64,000 nt of DNA, taken from the NCBI RefSeq assembly GCF_008275125.1, contig NZ_CP043473.1, positions 1,860,001-1,924,000 of the forward strand, read 5' to 3'. The position numbers were made by a program, and so were the translations under genes. The notes beneath the pieces are model-generated. The model saw nothing but the letters and a program-made list of their open reading frames with translations. It had not been told where the DNA came from and made no database searches. Below, piece after piece: positions 53,153 to 64,000 of the stretch; the stretch's first letter is position 1; every line of letters starts with the position of its first letter. The stretch is from Chromobacterium paludis. GTDB lineage: Bacteria > Pseudomonadota > Gammaproteobacteria > Burkholderiales > Chromobacteriaceae.

Positions 53153-53187
53153 TTGAACACAAATGTCAACTTGACAAAAAAGTTCAA
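53153..53187. promoter_or_regulatory. 35-bp nested palindrome in the divergent promoter
   Basis: Outer arms TTGAAC (53153-53158) and GTTCAA (53182-53187); inner perfect palindrome TGTCAACTTGACA (53164-53176); the spacers are 5 bp on both sides. The inner TTGACA can serve as -35 for fadL with GAAAAT 16 bp on. Binding here would control both the aromatic operon and the channel gene. Confidence 0.7.
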
Positions 53188-53243
53188 TTACTGAAAATTA
53201 ACTACACGTCGCAAAGACGGCGCCAAATAATCAGGAGGAAGAG

Positions 53244-54641
53244 ATGAGAAAGCGTTCATGCGCCCTGCTCGCCGCCATGGCTGCAAGCGGCATAGGACAA
53301 TCAGCCTGGGCCTCTGGCTACCAATTTGACGTGCAAAGCGTGCGCGCGCAGGGCAGCGCCAACGCCAGTTCGGCCGAGGCTGCCGACCCCTCGACCATTT
53401 TCTATAATCCGGCCGGTCTGACCTGGCTGAGCGGCACGCAGCTCACGCTGGGCGCCACGGCCGTTGACCCGCACTCCCACTTCAGCAGCCGCGCGGGGAA
53501 CACCGCTGACGGCCTGGCCATTGCGCCGGCCGATGCCGGCGGCAGCTATGCCAAGCAAGCGGCCATCCCGCATGGTTATCTGTCGCATCAGATCAATGAC
53601 AAGCTGACCCTAGGACTGGGCCTGTTCGTGCCGTATGGGGCGAAGATCAGCTATGACGATAATTTCATCGGCCGCTATTACGGCAATCATGTCGACTTCA
53701 AGTCGCTAAACATCAACCCTTCGCTAGGCTTCCGCTTAAGCGACCGCCAGAGTGTGGGGCTGGGACTCAGCGCGCAGTACCTGGACATGGAGCTGGGCAA
53801 GAATCAGGACCTTGCCTCTCTGGCCTATGGTCTGTGCCAAAGCAGCGGCAACGGCGCCGCCACCTGCCAAGCCGGCGCGGCGGCATACACCGGCTTGCCC
53901 GATGCCCGGGTCCGCGTCACCGGCAGCAACTGGAGCTATGGTTTCAACGCAGGCTACCTGTTCGCCAATGAAGACGGCACGCATATCGGACTCGCCTATC
54001 GCTCGCGCATCCGGCAAACCCTGCACGGCGATGCCCGCTTCACCTTGCCGGACGCCCTGCCGGGCGGGGCCGCCTCCCCCGTCAATGCCGGCCTCTGCAC
54101 CGCCCTGGCGGATGGCAAGGCGTCGATAGATGTCACCACGCCGGAAAGCCTGTCGCTCAGCCTGTTCCGCCCCATGACGCCGCGCTGGTCCCTGATGGGC
54201 GACTTGAGCTGGATCCGGCACGATCATTTGCAAGACGTTGAAATCGACATGCCCACCGCCCTGTTGCCGGACCGCAAAATTGTTTATCAGACGGCATGGC
54301 GCAACAGCTGGCGCGCCTCGCTGGGTGCTGACTTTCTGCTGAACAGCCGCTGGACGCTGCGTGCGGGCTATATGTATGACCAGTCGCCAACCACGGGCGC
54401 CAACTACGCCCTCACCGTATTGCCCGACGCGAACCGCCAGATGTACTCGTTGGGCGCCAGTTATCGCCTCACCGCGCGCGACACCGTGGACCTGGCCTAC
54501 AGCTATTTGAAACTGCAAGAGGCCCCAGTCAATCGGACCGATGACGACTACCTAGCCAACAATGGCACGCCTGGCACCCTGACGGGGCAATACCACACCC
54601 ACGTCAATTTGCTAGGCTTGGGATTGACCCACCGATTCTGA
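53244..54641 (+). CDS. FadL-family outer-membrane channel for hydrophobic compounds
   Basis: 465 residues. Signal peptide MRKRSCALLAAMAASGIGQS with cleavage after AWA, then SGYQFDVQSVRAQGSANASS. The conserved FadL motif is PSTIFYNPAGLTWLSGTQLT. About 14 beta-strands; C-terminal Phe (LGLTHRF) for barrel insertion. The family includes fatty-acid and aromatic-hydrocarbon channels (FadL, TodX, XylN). It is divergent from the aromatic operon, sharing its promoter region. Strong GGAGGAAGAG site. Confidence 0.93.
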   Translation: MRKRSCALLAAMAASGIGQSAWASGYQFDVQSVRAQGSANASSAEAADPSTIFYNPAGLTWLSGTQLTLGATAVDPHSHFSSRAGNTADGLAIAPADAGGSYAKQAAIPHGYLSHQINDKLTLGLGLFVPYGAKISYDDNFIGRYYGNHVDFKSLNINPSLGFRLSDRQSVGLGLSAQYLDMELGKNQDLASLAYGLCQSSGNGAATCQAGAAAYTGLPDARVRVTGSNWSYGFNAGYLFANEDGTHIGLAYRSRIRQTLHGDARFTLPDALPGGAASPVNAGLCTALADGKASIDVTTPESLSLSLFRPMTPRWSLMGDLSWIRHDHLQDVEIDMPTALLPDRKIVYQTAWRNSWRASLGADFLLNSRWTLRAGYMYDQSPTTGANYALTVLPDANRQMYSLGASYRLTARDTVDLAYSYLKLQEAPVNRTDDDYLANNGTPGTLTGQYHTHVNLLGLGLTHRF

Positions 54642-54897
54642 GGCCGAGGCCCCTCCATCCCGACAGTCAGTCACACATCAATAGCGATGGCGCACCCAGA
54701 ATGCATGCCCTGTGCTACCCCTTCCCCATGGTTGATCCTGGTTTTTTCTTGCAAGGCTTGCCCGCTTGCCGATGACTTAAACAGGGCGGTTTCAAGAATC
54801 AGGTGCAATGCGTGAAGTCGGATAAGTCATTCTCTGAGGTTGGGCGCAGATTTCGGATACCAAGCGTAGCCAGGTAAACTGGCATACGGAGGTTCCG

Positions 54898-55118
54898 ATG
54901 TACAAGATTCCACGGCAAAGTTACATCGCCGAATTCAAACAAGAAGCCGTCCGGCAAGTTGAGTCTGAAGGCAAACCTCAGGCCCAGGTTGCCCGTGAAC
55001 TGGGCATTGCCGAGCAGACGCTCGCCAACTGGTGCAAAGCCCACAAGGCCGGCAAGTTGACCGGCGGCACGGGCAAGCCGATCACGTCCGAGCAGATGGA
55101 GCTCTCTCGTCTGCGTGC
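54898..55118 (+). pseudogene. IS3-family OrfA fragment (transposase N-terminal part)
   Basis: About 74 codons of an HTH_Tnp_1 protein: MYKIPRQSYIAEFKQEAVRQ, VARELGIAEQTLANWCKAHK, EQMELSRLRA. It is cut after SRLRA, where an IS5-family end (GGCGCTGTTG) begins; the leucine-zipper end and all of OrfB are missing. The 256 bp before it (54642-54897) probably include the left end of the IS3 element. No inverted repeat or other gene was identified there. Confidence 0.8.
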
Positions 55119-55288
55119 GGCGCTGTTGCATAAATCCTGAACAGGGCGAGCCCCCCCTTTCCCCAAACGGATTTACGCCATCGCCACCGTGCACGGACGG
55201 CCCAGCATGCTGAAGCGGTTCAAGATGGCAGCACGTACCTGCCGCTCTGCCACTTCGCCATCGAAACACCGGGCCATCACCCTCTCAC
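55119..55288 (-). mobile_element. IS5-family right-end fragment, copy 1
   Basis: Begins with the terminal repeat GGCGCTGTTGCATAAATCC. On the minus strand it encodes the transposase C-terminus RVMARCFDGEVAERQVRAAI followed by LNRFSMLGRPCTVAMA and a stop. It is inserted into the IS3 OrfA gene and truncated internally at 55288. Confidence 0.8.
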
Positions 55289-55403
55289 GGCGCTGTTGCA
55301 CAAATCCGGAACAGGGAGAGGCCCCCCTTTCCCCAAACGGATTTACGCCACCGTGCACGGACCGCCCAGCATGCTGAAGCGGTTCAAGATGGCAGCACGT
55401 ACC
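55289..55403 (-). mobile_element. IS5-family right-end fragment, copy 2
   Basis: Starts GGCGCTGTTGCACAAATCC, 170 bp after copy 1 and in the same direction; about 115 bp nearly identical to copy 1 with a 6-bp deletion (ATCGCC) near the transposase stop. The terminal repeat matches exactly that of the element at 27238-28133. The rest of the element is missing. Confidence 0.8.
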
Positions 55404-55436
55404 AGCCGATATTCTTGCTTTAAGCAACGTGAAGCA

Positions 55437-55984
55437 TCAGCGCTCGCGCCCCGGCTTCCACAGCACATCGGCCACCCCGCCTTCTCGATTGAGATAGCGC
55501 GCCAGCACGAACAGAAAATCGGACAGGCGGTTCAGGTAACGGCGCAGCGGCTGGGAGATCCCCTCCTCTCGCGCCAGGGCAACCACGGCGCGTTCGGCGC
55601 GGCGGCAAACCGAGCGCGCCTGGTGGGCCAGCGCCGCGCTGCGCAGACCGCCCGGCAGGATGAACTCCTTGAGCGGACCCAGCTCCTCGTTCATGAAGGC
55701 CACCAGAGCCTCCAGGGCCTGCACGTGGCTGTCCTGGATGGCGCTGTAGCCTGGCACGGCCAGCTCCGAGCCTAGATCGAACAGATCGTGCTGCACCTCG
55801 GCCAGCCATTGCGTGATCGATTCCGGCAGCGGGTCGGCCAGCAGCACGCCGATGACGGAGTTGAGCTCGTCCACATCCCCCAGGGCCTGAATGCGCGCGC
55901 TGTCCTTGGCCACGCGGCTGCCGTCGCCCAGGCCGGTGGAGCCGTCATCCCCGGTACGGGTGACTATTTCCGATAATCTATCAC

Positions 55985-55988
<4 letters not shown>
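55437..55988 (-). CDS. PduO-type cob(I)alamin adenosyltransferase
   Basis: 183 residues. ATP-binding motif [19 protein letters not shown] near the N-terminus, then [27 protein letters not shown], and [12 protein letters not shown] with [16 protein letters not shown]. It converts cob(I)alamin to adenosylcobalamin. Full length. Start overlaps the stop of the acidic protein gene by 4 bp. The downstream flank is IS debris. Confidence 0.95.
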
Positions 55989-58329
<2,341 letters not shown>

Positions 58330-58333
<4 letters not shown>

Positions 58334-58758
58334 GTCTGCGTTTGACTCATGTCGTGATGTTCGATGGTGCAGCCGCGCTCGCGGTAGGCGCGGAAGCGTT
58401 CGCGGGCGATGGCCAGCGAATCGGGGTCGCGCCCCACGATTTCAAGAATGCGCTCAAACCGCTCAAATGCATAGGGCACATCCGCCCCCAGGTTCAGCAG
58501 AACGGGATGCGCCAGATCATGCGGCAGGCTGGCCGCCAGCCATATCGGCGTGTCCGCCGCCTCCGGCGCGCCCAGCCGGCAATGCGGCACGAAGCGGGTA
58601 TCGCCGAAGCTCCACAGCCGGTTGCTGAACACCTCGACATCGCGTTCGCTGTCGAGCCAGATCAGCAACCGTTCTTTCTTACGTTGCACCGTATCCGCCA
58701 ACCGGCAGGCAAAAGCCTGCGGGTCGGCGACATGGGTGTAAAAATCAATCTTGGTCAT
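58330..58758 (-). CDS. holC: DNA polymerase III chi subunit
   Basis: 142 residues. Begins [20 protein letters not shown]; motifs [40 protein letters not shown] and [16 protein letters not shown] are typical of HolC. Chi links the clamp loader to SSB. Overlaps pepA by 14 bp and the acidic protein gene by 4 bp. The usual downstream valS is not here. Confidence 0.95.
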
Positions 58759-60310
58759 CTTCCGCCACTTCGGGCGCCTCGCGGCGCGGACGACCGCGAC
58801 GGACGACGTTGCCCAGCGCGATGTCGGCGCGGTCTTGCAGGAACTGCACCAGGAGCGGCACCGGACGCGCAGTGGCGCCCTTGTCCTTGCCGCCCTTCCA
58901 GGCGGTGCCGGCGATGTCCAGATGCGCCCAATCGTAGGCCTTGGCGAAGCGCGACAGGAAGCAGGCCGCGGTAATGCTGCCGCCCGGGCGGCCGCCGATA
59001 TTGGCCATGTCGGCGAACGGGCTCTTCAACATTTCCTGATATTCATCCCACAGCGGCATGTGCCAGGCGCGGTCGGCCACTTCTTCGCCTGCGGCCAGCA
59101 GTTCGCGGGCCAGGCTGTCCTGGTTGCTGTACAGGCCGGTGGCGATATGGCCCAGCGCGATCACGCAGGCGCCGGTCAGCGTGGCGACGTCGATCACCGT
59201 GGCCGGGTTGAAACGTTCGGCATAGGTCAGCGCGTCGCACAGGATCAGGCGCCCTTCGGCGTCGGTGTTCAGGATTTCAATGGTTTGGCCGGACATCGAG
59301 GTGACGATGTCGCCCGGCTTCACCGCATTGCCATTGGGCATGTTTTCGCAAGAGGGCACGATGGCGACGATGTTCAGCGGCAGGTTCATTTCCACCGCGG
59401 CGCGGAAAGCGCCCAACACGGTGGCCGCGCCGCACATATCGTATTTCATCTCATCCATGCCCTCGCCCGGTTTCAGCGAGATGCCGCCGGAGTCGAAGGT
59501 GATGCCCTTGCCCACCAGCACGATGGGCTTGTCGTTCTTGTCCTTGGCGCCTTGGTGCTTGAGCACGATCAGGCGCGGCTCTTGCTCGCTGCCCTTGGCC
59601 ACGGACAGGAAGGAGTGCATGCCCAGCTCGGCAATTTCCTTCGGCCCCAGTACTTCCGCTTCCGCGCCAAAGGCCTCGGCCGCCTTGCGCGCTTCCTCGC
59701 CCAGATAGGTCGGCGTGCACACATTGCCGGGCAGGTTGCCCAGGTCCTTGGCCAGGCGCATGCCGTTGCCTATGGCCAGCCCGCGCTGCAGGCCTTTCTC
59801 GCCGTCGGCCAGGTCGCTGCGGCGCGGCACGGCCAGCGTCAGCTTGCGCGGCTCGCGCGCGGACTCATCCTGCTTGCTCTTGAAGCGGTCGAAGCGATAC
59901 AGCGCGTCCAGCGTCACCACGGCGGCCTGCTCTATCATCCATTCCACATCGTGCTTCTTGACCGTCAGCTCGGTCAGATAGCTCACGGCTTCGCCAGCGG
60001 CGGTCTGGGTCAGGGCCTTCACCGAGGCGCGCACCGCTTCGCGGTACTCCTTGGCGCGGAATTCGCGTTCCTTGCCCAAACCGACCAGCATCACGCGGTC
60101 GCACAGGGTATGCGGCACCGAATGCAGTACCAGCGTGCTGCCCAGTTTGCCCTCCATGTCGCCATGGCGAATCACGTCGCTGATGAAGCCGTTGGAGATG
60201 CGATCAAGCAGGTCGGCGGCGAAAGTCAGCTTGCGGGATTCGTAAACGCCGACGATGACGCAGGCGACGCGCTGCTTCTCCGGGCTGCCGCTTTTTATGT
60301 TAAATTCCAT
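58745..60310 (-). CDS. pepA: Leucyl aminopeptidase PepA (M17)
   Basis: 521 residues. Two-zinc site motifs VGKGITFDSGGISLKPGEGM and EILNTDAEGRLILCDALTYA (NTDAEGR signature), plus MCGAATVLGAF. The C-terminal stretch after about 495 ([18 protein letters not shown]) is charged. Cytoplasmic exopeptidase; in some bacteria also a DNA-binding regulator. Divergent from lptF. Confidence 0.97.
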   Translation of the reverse strand: MEFNIKSGSPEKQRVACVIVGVYESRKLTFAADLLDRISNGFISDVIRHGDMEGKLGSTLVLHSVPHTLCDRVMLVGLGKEREFRAKEYREAVRASVKALTQTAAGEAVSYLTELTVKKHDVEWMIEQAAVVTLDALYRFDRFKSKQDESAREPRKLTLAVPRRSDLADGEKGLQRGLAIGNGMRLAKDLGNLPGNVCTPTYLGEEARKAAEAFGAEAEVLGPKEIAELGMHSFLSVAKGSEQEPRLIVLKHQGAKDKNDKPIVLVGKGITFDSGGISLKPGEGMDEMKYDMCGAATVLGAFRAAVEMNLPLNIVAIVPSCENMPNGNAVKPGDIVTSMSGQTIEILNTDAEGRLILCDALTYAERFNPATVIDVATLTGACVIALGHIATGLYSNQDSLARELLAAGEEVADRAWHMPLWDEYQEMLKSPFADMANIGGRPGGSITAACFLSRFAKAYDWAHLDIAGTAWKGGKDKGATARPVPLLVQFLQDRADIALGNVVRRGRPRREAPEVAEDDQD

Positions 60311-60503
60311 AGGTACTCCGCTGTAGAACGAGTGTCGTCGCCCACCTCATGACGGCCGTCTAAGCTCGGGGAAGACGGACGGCTAGGCCGCCGGTGAACG
60401 CGGGATTGTTGTTTAATCCGATTTTGCCGGAAATGGCGCTTCAGAATTGTCTCATCGAATTATCACAATGCTTTTCACAAAAAGTCAAAAAGGCACTGAA
60501 TAA

Positions 60504-61604
60504 ATGGTTTTCCACAAAAGCCTGACACGCGAGTTGACTTTCACCGCCCTGGGCGTCTTCGTCGTGTTGCTGGCCATCATTGTGTCCACCCAGGCCATCA
60601 ATATGCTGGGCCGCGCCGCGGAAGGCCAGATCGCCAACGAGGCCATTACCGCGCTGATCGGCTTCTGGACGCTGGGCTTTTTCCCGGTGCTGATGATCCT
60701 CACCGTTTTCGTCAGCGTGCTGGTGGTGCTGACGCGCACCTGGCGCGATCACGAAATGGTGGTATGGCTGTCTTCCGGCCTGTCGCTGCGCGACTGGATC
60801 TGGCCCATCATGCGCTTTACCTTGCCGCTGGCAGTGCTGGTGGCCGGCGTGACGCTGTTCGTCGGCCCCTGGGCGGACCAGCGCAGCCAGGATTACGCGG
60901 AAATCATCAAACGCCGCGAAGAAATCTCCGCCATTTCCCCCGGCGTCTTCAAGGAATCGTCTTCCGCGACAAAGGTTTACTTCATTGAAAATTATTCCGG
61001 CCTGAACAGCGCGGCCACCAATATCTTCATGCAGGACATGACCGACGGCAAAGTCAGCACCATTTTCGCCAAGCGCGGCTACATCACCACGCAGAAAGAC
61101 GGCGAACGGGCGCTGGTGCTGGAGGACGGCAAGCGTTATGTGGGCGAGCCGGGCAAGGCCGACTATCAAGTGGGCGAGTTCAAGCGCTATATCGCCAGCA
61201 TAGGCGAAAGCCAGATCAGCACGGGCCCGGCCGGCAACCGCCAATCCATCCCCACCCGCGTGCTGCTGGGCAGCAACAATCCGGAATACCGGGCCGAGCT
61301 GGCCTGGCGCCTGTCCATGCCCATCAGCTGCATCGTGCTGGCCCTGCTGGCCCTGCCGCTGTCCTATTACAACCCGCGCAGCGGCCACACCTATAACCTG
61401 CTGTTTGCCCTGCTGTTTTTCTTCGCCTACCAAAACGGCCTGACGCTGGCGCGCAACTGGATCGCGCAGGGCAAGGCCGGTTATTGGGCGGTCGCGCTGG
61501 TGCACGGGCTGCTGCTCTTGCTGGCGCTGGCGCTGCTCAAGCATCGCAACCGGCCACAACAACCGTTTGGCCAGTCGCTGGCCAAAATGTTCGGCAAAAA
61601 CTGA
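60504..61604 (+). CDS. lptF: LptF, LPS export ABC permease
   Basis: 366 residues, six helices with a large periplasmic jellyroll domain (about 125-265). Start MVFHKSLTRELTFTALGVFV; C-terminal helices include LSMPISCIVLALLALPLSYY, then NPRSGHTYNLL. Together with LptG and LptB it extracts LPS from the inner membrane. 193 bp separate it from divergent pepA. 12 bp before lptG. Confidence 0.96.
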   Translation: MVFHKSLTRELTFTALGVFVVLLAIIVSTQAINMLGRAAEGQIANEAITALIGFWTLGFFPVLMILTVFVSVLVVLTRTWRDHEMVVWLSSGLSLRDWIWPIMRFTLPLAVLVAGVTLFVGPWADQRSQDYAEIIKRREEISAISPGVFKESSSATKVYFIENYSGLNSAATNIFMQDMTDGKVSTIFAKRGYITTQKDGERALVLEDGKRYVGEPGKADYQVGEFKRYIASIGESQISTGPAGNRQSIPTRVLLGSNNPEYRAELAWRLSMPISCIVLALLALPLSYYNPRSGHTYNLLFALLFFFAYQNGLTLARNWIAQGKAGYWAVALVHGLLLLLALALLKHRNRPQQPFGQSLAKMFGKN

Positions 61605-61616
61605 CACGACCAAGCA

Positions 61617-62693
61617 ATGAAACTGATCCACCGCTACATCATCAGCACGCTGACCCAGTCCACGCTGTTCACCCTGCTGGCGCTGCTGGGCCTGTACGGC
61701 TTTTTCGACCTCCTGGGCGAAGTGCCCGCCCTGGGCACGGGCAATTACAACGCCACGGCCATGGCCACCTACGTGGCGCTGCTGATGCCGGGACATGCTT
61801 ACGAACTGATGCCGCTGGCCGTGCTGATAGGGGGCATGGTGGCGATGACCCAGCTGGCCAGCTCCAGCGAATACACGGTGATCCGCACCTCCGGCGTCAC
61901 GCTGAAGCAGATTGCCTCCACGCTGCTCAAGTTCGGCCTGGGCTTCGCCATTCTCACCATCGTGCTGGGCGAGTTCATCGCCCCGTGGTCCATGCAGGAG
62001 GCCGAACGCGGCAAGCTGACCGCCACCCACTCCATCATCGCGCGCGAATTCCGCTCCGGCACCTGGGTCAAGGACAACCAGAACTTCATCAATGTGCGTG
62101 AGATGCTGCCGGACAACACCCTGCTGGGCGTGCGCATCTACACCTATGACCAGAACTTCAAGCTGGTGCGCACCCGCCTGGCGGAGCGCGGCACCTACTC
62201 CAAGCAGGATCACAGCTGGCAGCTGGAGAACGTCAAGGAAACCACCCTGGCCGCCGACCACACCAGCAGCGCCTTCTACCCCAGCCTGAACTGGAAATCC
62301 ATCGTCGAGCCGTCCATTCTGTCCGTGCTGCTGGTGGTGCCGGAGCAGATGTCGGCGCTGAACCTGCTGACCTATATCGAGCACCTGAAGAAGAACAAGC
62401 AACAAACCCAGCGCTATGAGATTGCGTTGTGGAGCAAGCTGTTCTACCCGCTGGCCTGCATCTCGATGGCGCTGGTGGCCCTGGCCTTCACGCCGCAGCA
62501 GCGCCGCCACGGCCAGCTGGGCATCAAGCTGTTCGCCGGCATCTGTCTGGGCGTGACCTTCCACTTTGTCAACCGCCTGTTCGGCCACCTCGGCCTGCTG
62601 TACGACTGGAACGCCATCCTATCCGCCACGCTGCCCACGCTGCTGTTCTTCCTGGGCGGCCTCGCCATCATCGCGAAACAGGAAAGGCGCTGA
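61617..62693 (+). CDS. lptG: LptG, LPS export ABC permease
   Basis: 358 residues. Begins MKLIHRYIISTLTQSTLFTL; family motifs GHAYELMPLAVLIGGMVAMT, LASSSEYTVIRTSGVTLKQI and LWSKLFYPLACISMALVALA. The partner of LptF in the LptB2FG complex. Normal length. glnD starts 1 bp after its stop codon. Confidence 0.96.
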   Translation: MKLIHRYIISTLTQSTLFTLLALLGLYGFFDLLGEVPALGTGNYNATAMATYVALLMPGHAYELMPLAVLIGGMVAMTQLASSSEYTVIRTSGVTLKQIASTLLKFGLGFAILTIVLGEFIAPWSMQEAERGKLTATHSIIAREFRSGTWVKDNQNFINVREMLPDNTLLGVRIYTYDQNFKLVRTRLAERGTYSKQDHSWQLENVKETTLAADHTSSAFYPSLNWKSIVEPSILSVLLVVPEQMSALNLLTYIEHLKKNKQQTQRYEIALWSKLFYPLACISMALVALAFTPQQRRHGQLGIKLFAGICLGVTFHFVNRLFGHLGLLYDWNAILSATLPTLLFFLGGLAIIAKQERR

Positions 62694-62694
62694 T

Positions 62695-64000
62695 ATGACG
62701 CTTGCGGCCACACCCCTGCAACATTGGCGGCAGACGCTGGCCGACAAGCGGCAACAACTGGCGGCGCGCTACCGCGAAACCCGCGACGCGCCGTCCTATC
62801 TGCGGCATTACAGCCGCGCGGTGGACGAGGCGCTGGCCGAGCTGTGGACGGCGCAGGGCCTGGCGCGCGAGGCCAGCCTGGCGGCGGTGGGCGGCTACGG
62901 CCGCGGCCAGCTGTTCCCGGGTTCGGACATCGACATCCTGATCCTGCTGCCGGAGGCGGCGCCCAACGAGCTGCAGGACAAGGTATCCGGCTTTATCGGC
63001 CTGCTGTGGGACATCGGCCTGGAGATAGGCCACAGCGTGCGCACGGTGGCGGAATGCCTGAGCGAGGCCCGCGCCGACATCACCATAGAAACCAATCTGC
63101 TGGAAAACCGTCTGGTGGCCGGCCCCTTGGCGCCGTGGCTGGAGCTGATCCAGCAACTGGAAGCCCAACGAGAGCCGCTAGCCTTTTTCGAGGGCAAGAC
63201 GCGCGAGCAACAGCAGCGGCACACCAAGCACTTCGGCGTCAGCAACAATCTAGAGCCCAATCTCAAGGAAAGCCCGGGCGGCCTGCGCGACCTGCACACC
63301 ATACTGTGGATCAGCAAGGCGGCCGGCCTGGGCGACAACTGGGACGCGCTGGTGCGGCGCGGCATCCTGACCCTGGCCGAGGCCAGGCTGATCAAGCATA
63401 GCGAGGACGAGCTGCAGAAGCTGCGCATCGACCTGCACCTCTTGGCCCGGCGCCGCGAGGACAGGCTGATCTTCGACCTGCAGCAGCAAGTCGCCCTGGC
63501 TTGGGGCTTGGCCGACACGCCGGCCAAGCGCGCCAGCGAACAGCTGATGCAGCTTTACTTCCGCGCCGCCAAAACCGTCAACCAGCTCAACGGCATCCTG
63601 CTGCCCAATCTGCGCGGCCGCATCTACTGCCAGGTGCCGCGCGTCACCCAGCACATCAATGAATACTTCCATGCGGTCAACGGCATGCTGGGCATACGCG
63701 AGGTCCACGTCTTCGACCGCCACCCGCACGCCGTCCTGGAAGCCTTCCTGACGCTGCAGCGCCACCCGGAGCTGTCCGGCTTCGCGCCGCGCATGCTGCG
63801 CGCGCTGTGGCACGCGCGCAGCCAGATCAACGACCGCTTCCGCCAGGACCCGCGCAACCGCGCCACCTTTCTGCAGCTGTTCCGCGAACCGTCCGGCCTG
63901 ACCCGCACGCTCAGGCGCATGAACCTGTACGGCATCCTGGGCCAATACCTGCCCAACTTCGGCCAGATCATCGGCCAGATGCAGCACGACCTGTTCCATG
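62695..64000 (+). CDS. glnD: GlnD, PII uridylyltransferase (5' part)
   Basis: The first 435 codons; it runs off the right edge. Nucleotidyltransferase motif AAVGGYGRGQLFPGSDIDIL (G-S-D-x-D metal site), then KESPGGLRDLHTILWISKAA. GlnD adds or removes UMP on PII proteins to signal nitrogen status. Start MTLAATPLQHWRQTLADKRQ; ribosome site GGAAAGG inside the lptG end. The order lptF-lptG-glnD seems unusual and suggests co-transcription. Confidence 0.93.
   Translation, partial: MTLAATPLQHWRQTLADKRQQLAARYRETRDAPSYLRHYSRAVDEALAELWTAQGLAREASLAAVGGYGRGQLFPGSDIDILILLPEAAPNELQDKVSGFIGLLWDIGLEIGHSVRTVAECLSEARADITIETNLLENRLVAGPLAPWLELIQQLEAQREPLAFFEGKTREQQQRHTKHFGVSNNLEPNLKESPGGLRDLHTILWISKAAGLGDNWDALVRRGILTLAEARLIKHSEDELQKLRIDLHLLARRREDRLIFDLQQQVALAWGLADTPAKRASEQLMQLYFRAAKTVNQLNGILLPNLRGRIYCQVPRVTQHINEYFHAVNGMLGIREVHVFDRHPHAVLEAFLTLQRHPELSGFAPRMLRALWHARSQINDRFRQDPRNRATFLQLFREPSGLTRTLRRMNLYGILGQYLPNFGQIIGQMQHDLFH

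Noticed and set aside
60441..62588. 715-codon open frame on the minus strand opposite lptF-lptG
   Set aside because: High-GC antisense shadow; its Gln/His/Arg/Gly-rich translation has no domain, while the plus strand encodes clear LptF and LptG.

Overview
The window is high-GC DNA from a motile betaproteobacterium. Protein sequences and gene order point to Neisseriales, most likely Chromobacterium or a close relative. The signs are a flgBCDEF operon, pepA-holC back to back with lptF-lptG and glnD, a chitin/glucosamine uptake locus, and many c-di-GMP and chemotaxis proteins. The genus is an inference; there is no rRNA or marker gene to fix it.

Layout. Positions 1-3079 hold the rod/hook operon flgB-flgC-flgD-flgE-flgF' (minus strand, sigma54-like promoter). 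Then come a pseudo-receiver/receiver protein, an aldo/keto reductase between two 34-bp repeats, an unrecognised gene, a degenerate EAL protein, and a DEAD-box helicase with a long leader. Positions 9109-16120 form a divergent amino-sugar locus: GH9 glycosidase and ROK regulator one way, a BadF/BadG-type amino-sugar kinase and an ABC importer (no ATPase) the other. A lone periplasmic binding protein, katG, an MFS symporter, mtfA, a CPA2 antiporter, a YbdK ligase and nudC follow.

Positions 25180-28200 are a mobile-DNA scar: a decayed tRNA-Thr copy, an intact tRNA-Thr(TGT), a truncated P4-type integrase and a broken IS5-family element. Positions 28201-38944 carry a PAS-GGDEF cyclase, two paralogous TetR regulators, an EmrAB/TolC-type drug exporter operon, a PAS chemoreceptor, an EAL phosphodiesterase and a DUF4239-like membrane protein. 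Positions 38945-43513 (minus) are a MarR-pqiA-pqiA-(new small gene)-pqiB-pqiC operon. The exporter promoter and the MarR-pqi promoter each lie between two copies of the same 23-bp operator-like motif, so the two loci probably share a regulator.

The most interesting part is 45190-54641. A tightly overlapping five-gene operon encodes a membrane-anchored, SCP2-fused molybdopterin enzyme related to pyrogallol transhydroxylase, its iron-sulfur subunit, an extradiol (VOC) dioxygenase, an FAH-type C-C hydrolase and an acyl-CoA synthetase. It is divergent from a FadL-type outer-membrane channel across a 35-bp nested palindrome. I infer a catabolic route for a hydrophobic phenol, such as an alkylresorcinol-like lipid: import, ring hydroxylation, ring cleavage, hydrolysis and activation of the released acid. 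Two TetR genes lie at the operon's far end.

The right end has IS3/IS5 debris, a PduO-type cobalamin adenosyltransferase, a large acidic protein with a hexanucleotide (Glu-Pro) repeat, holC, pepA, lptF, lptG and the start of glnD. Many genes overlap by 4-14 bp. Few intergenic regions exceed 300 bp: 7295-7733 (leader and hairpins) and 25180-25521 (tRNA pseudogene, otherwise nothing recognisable).
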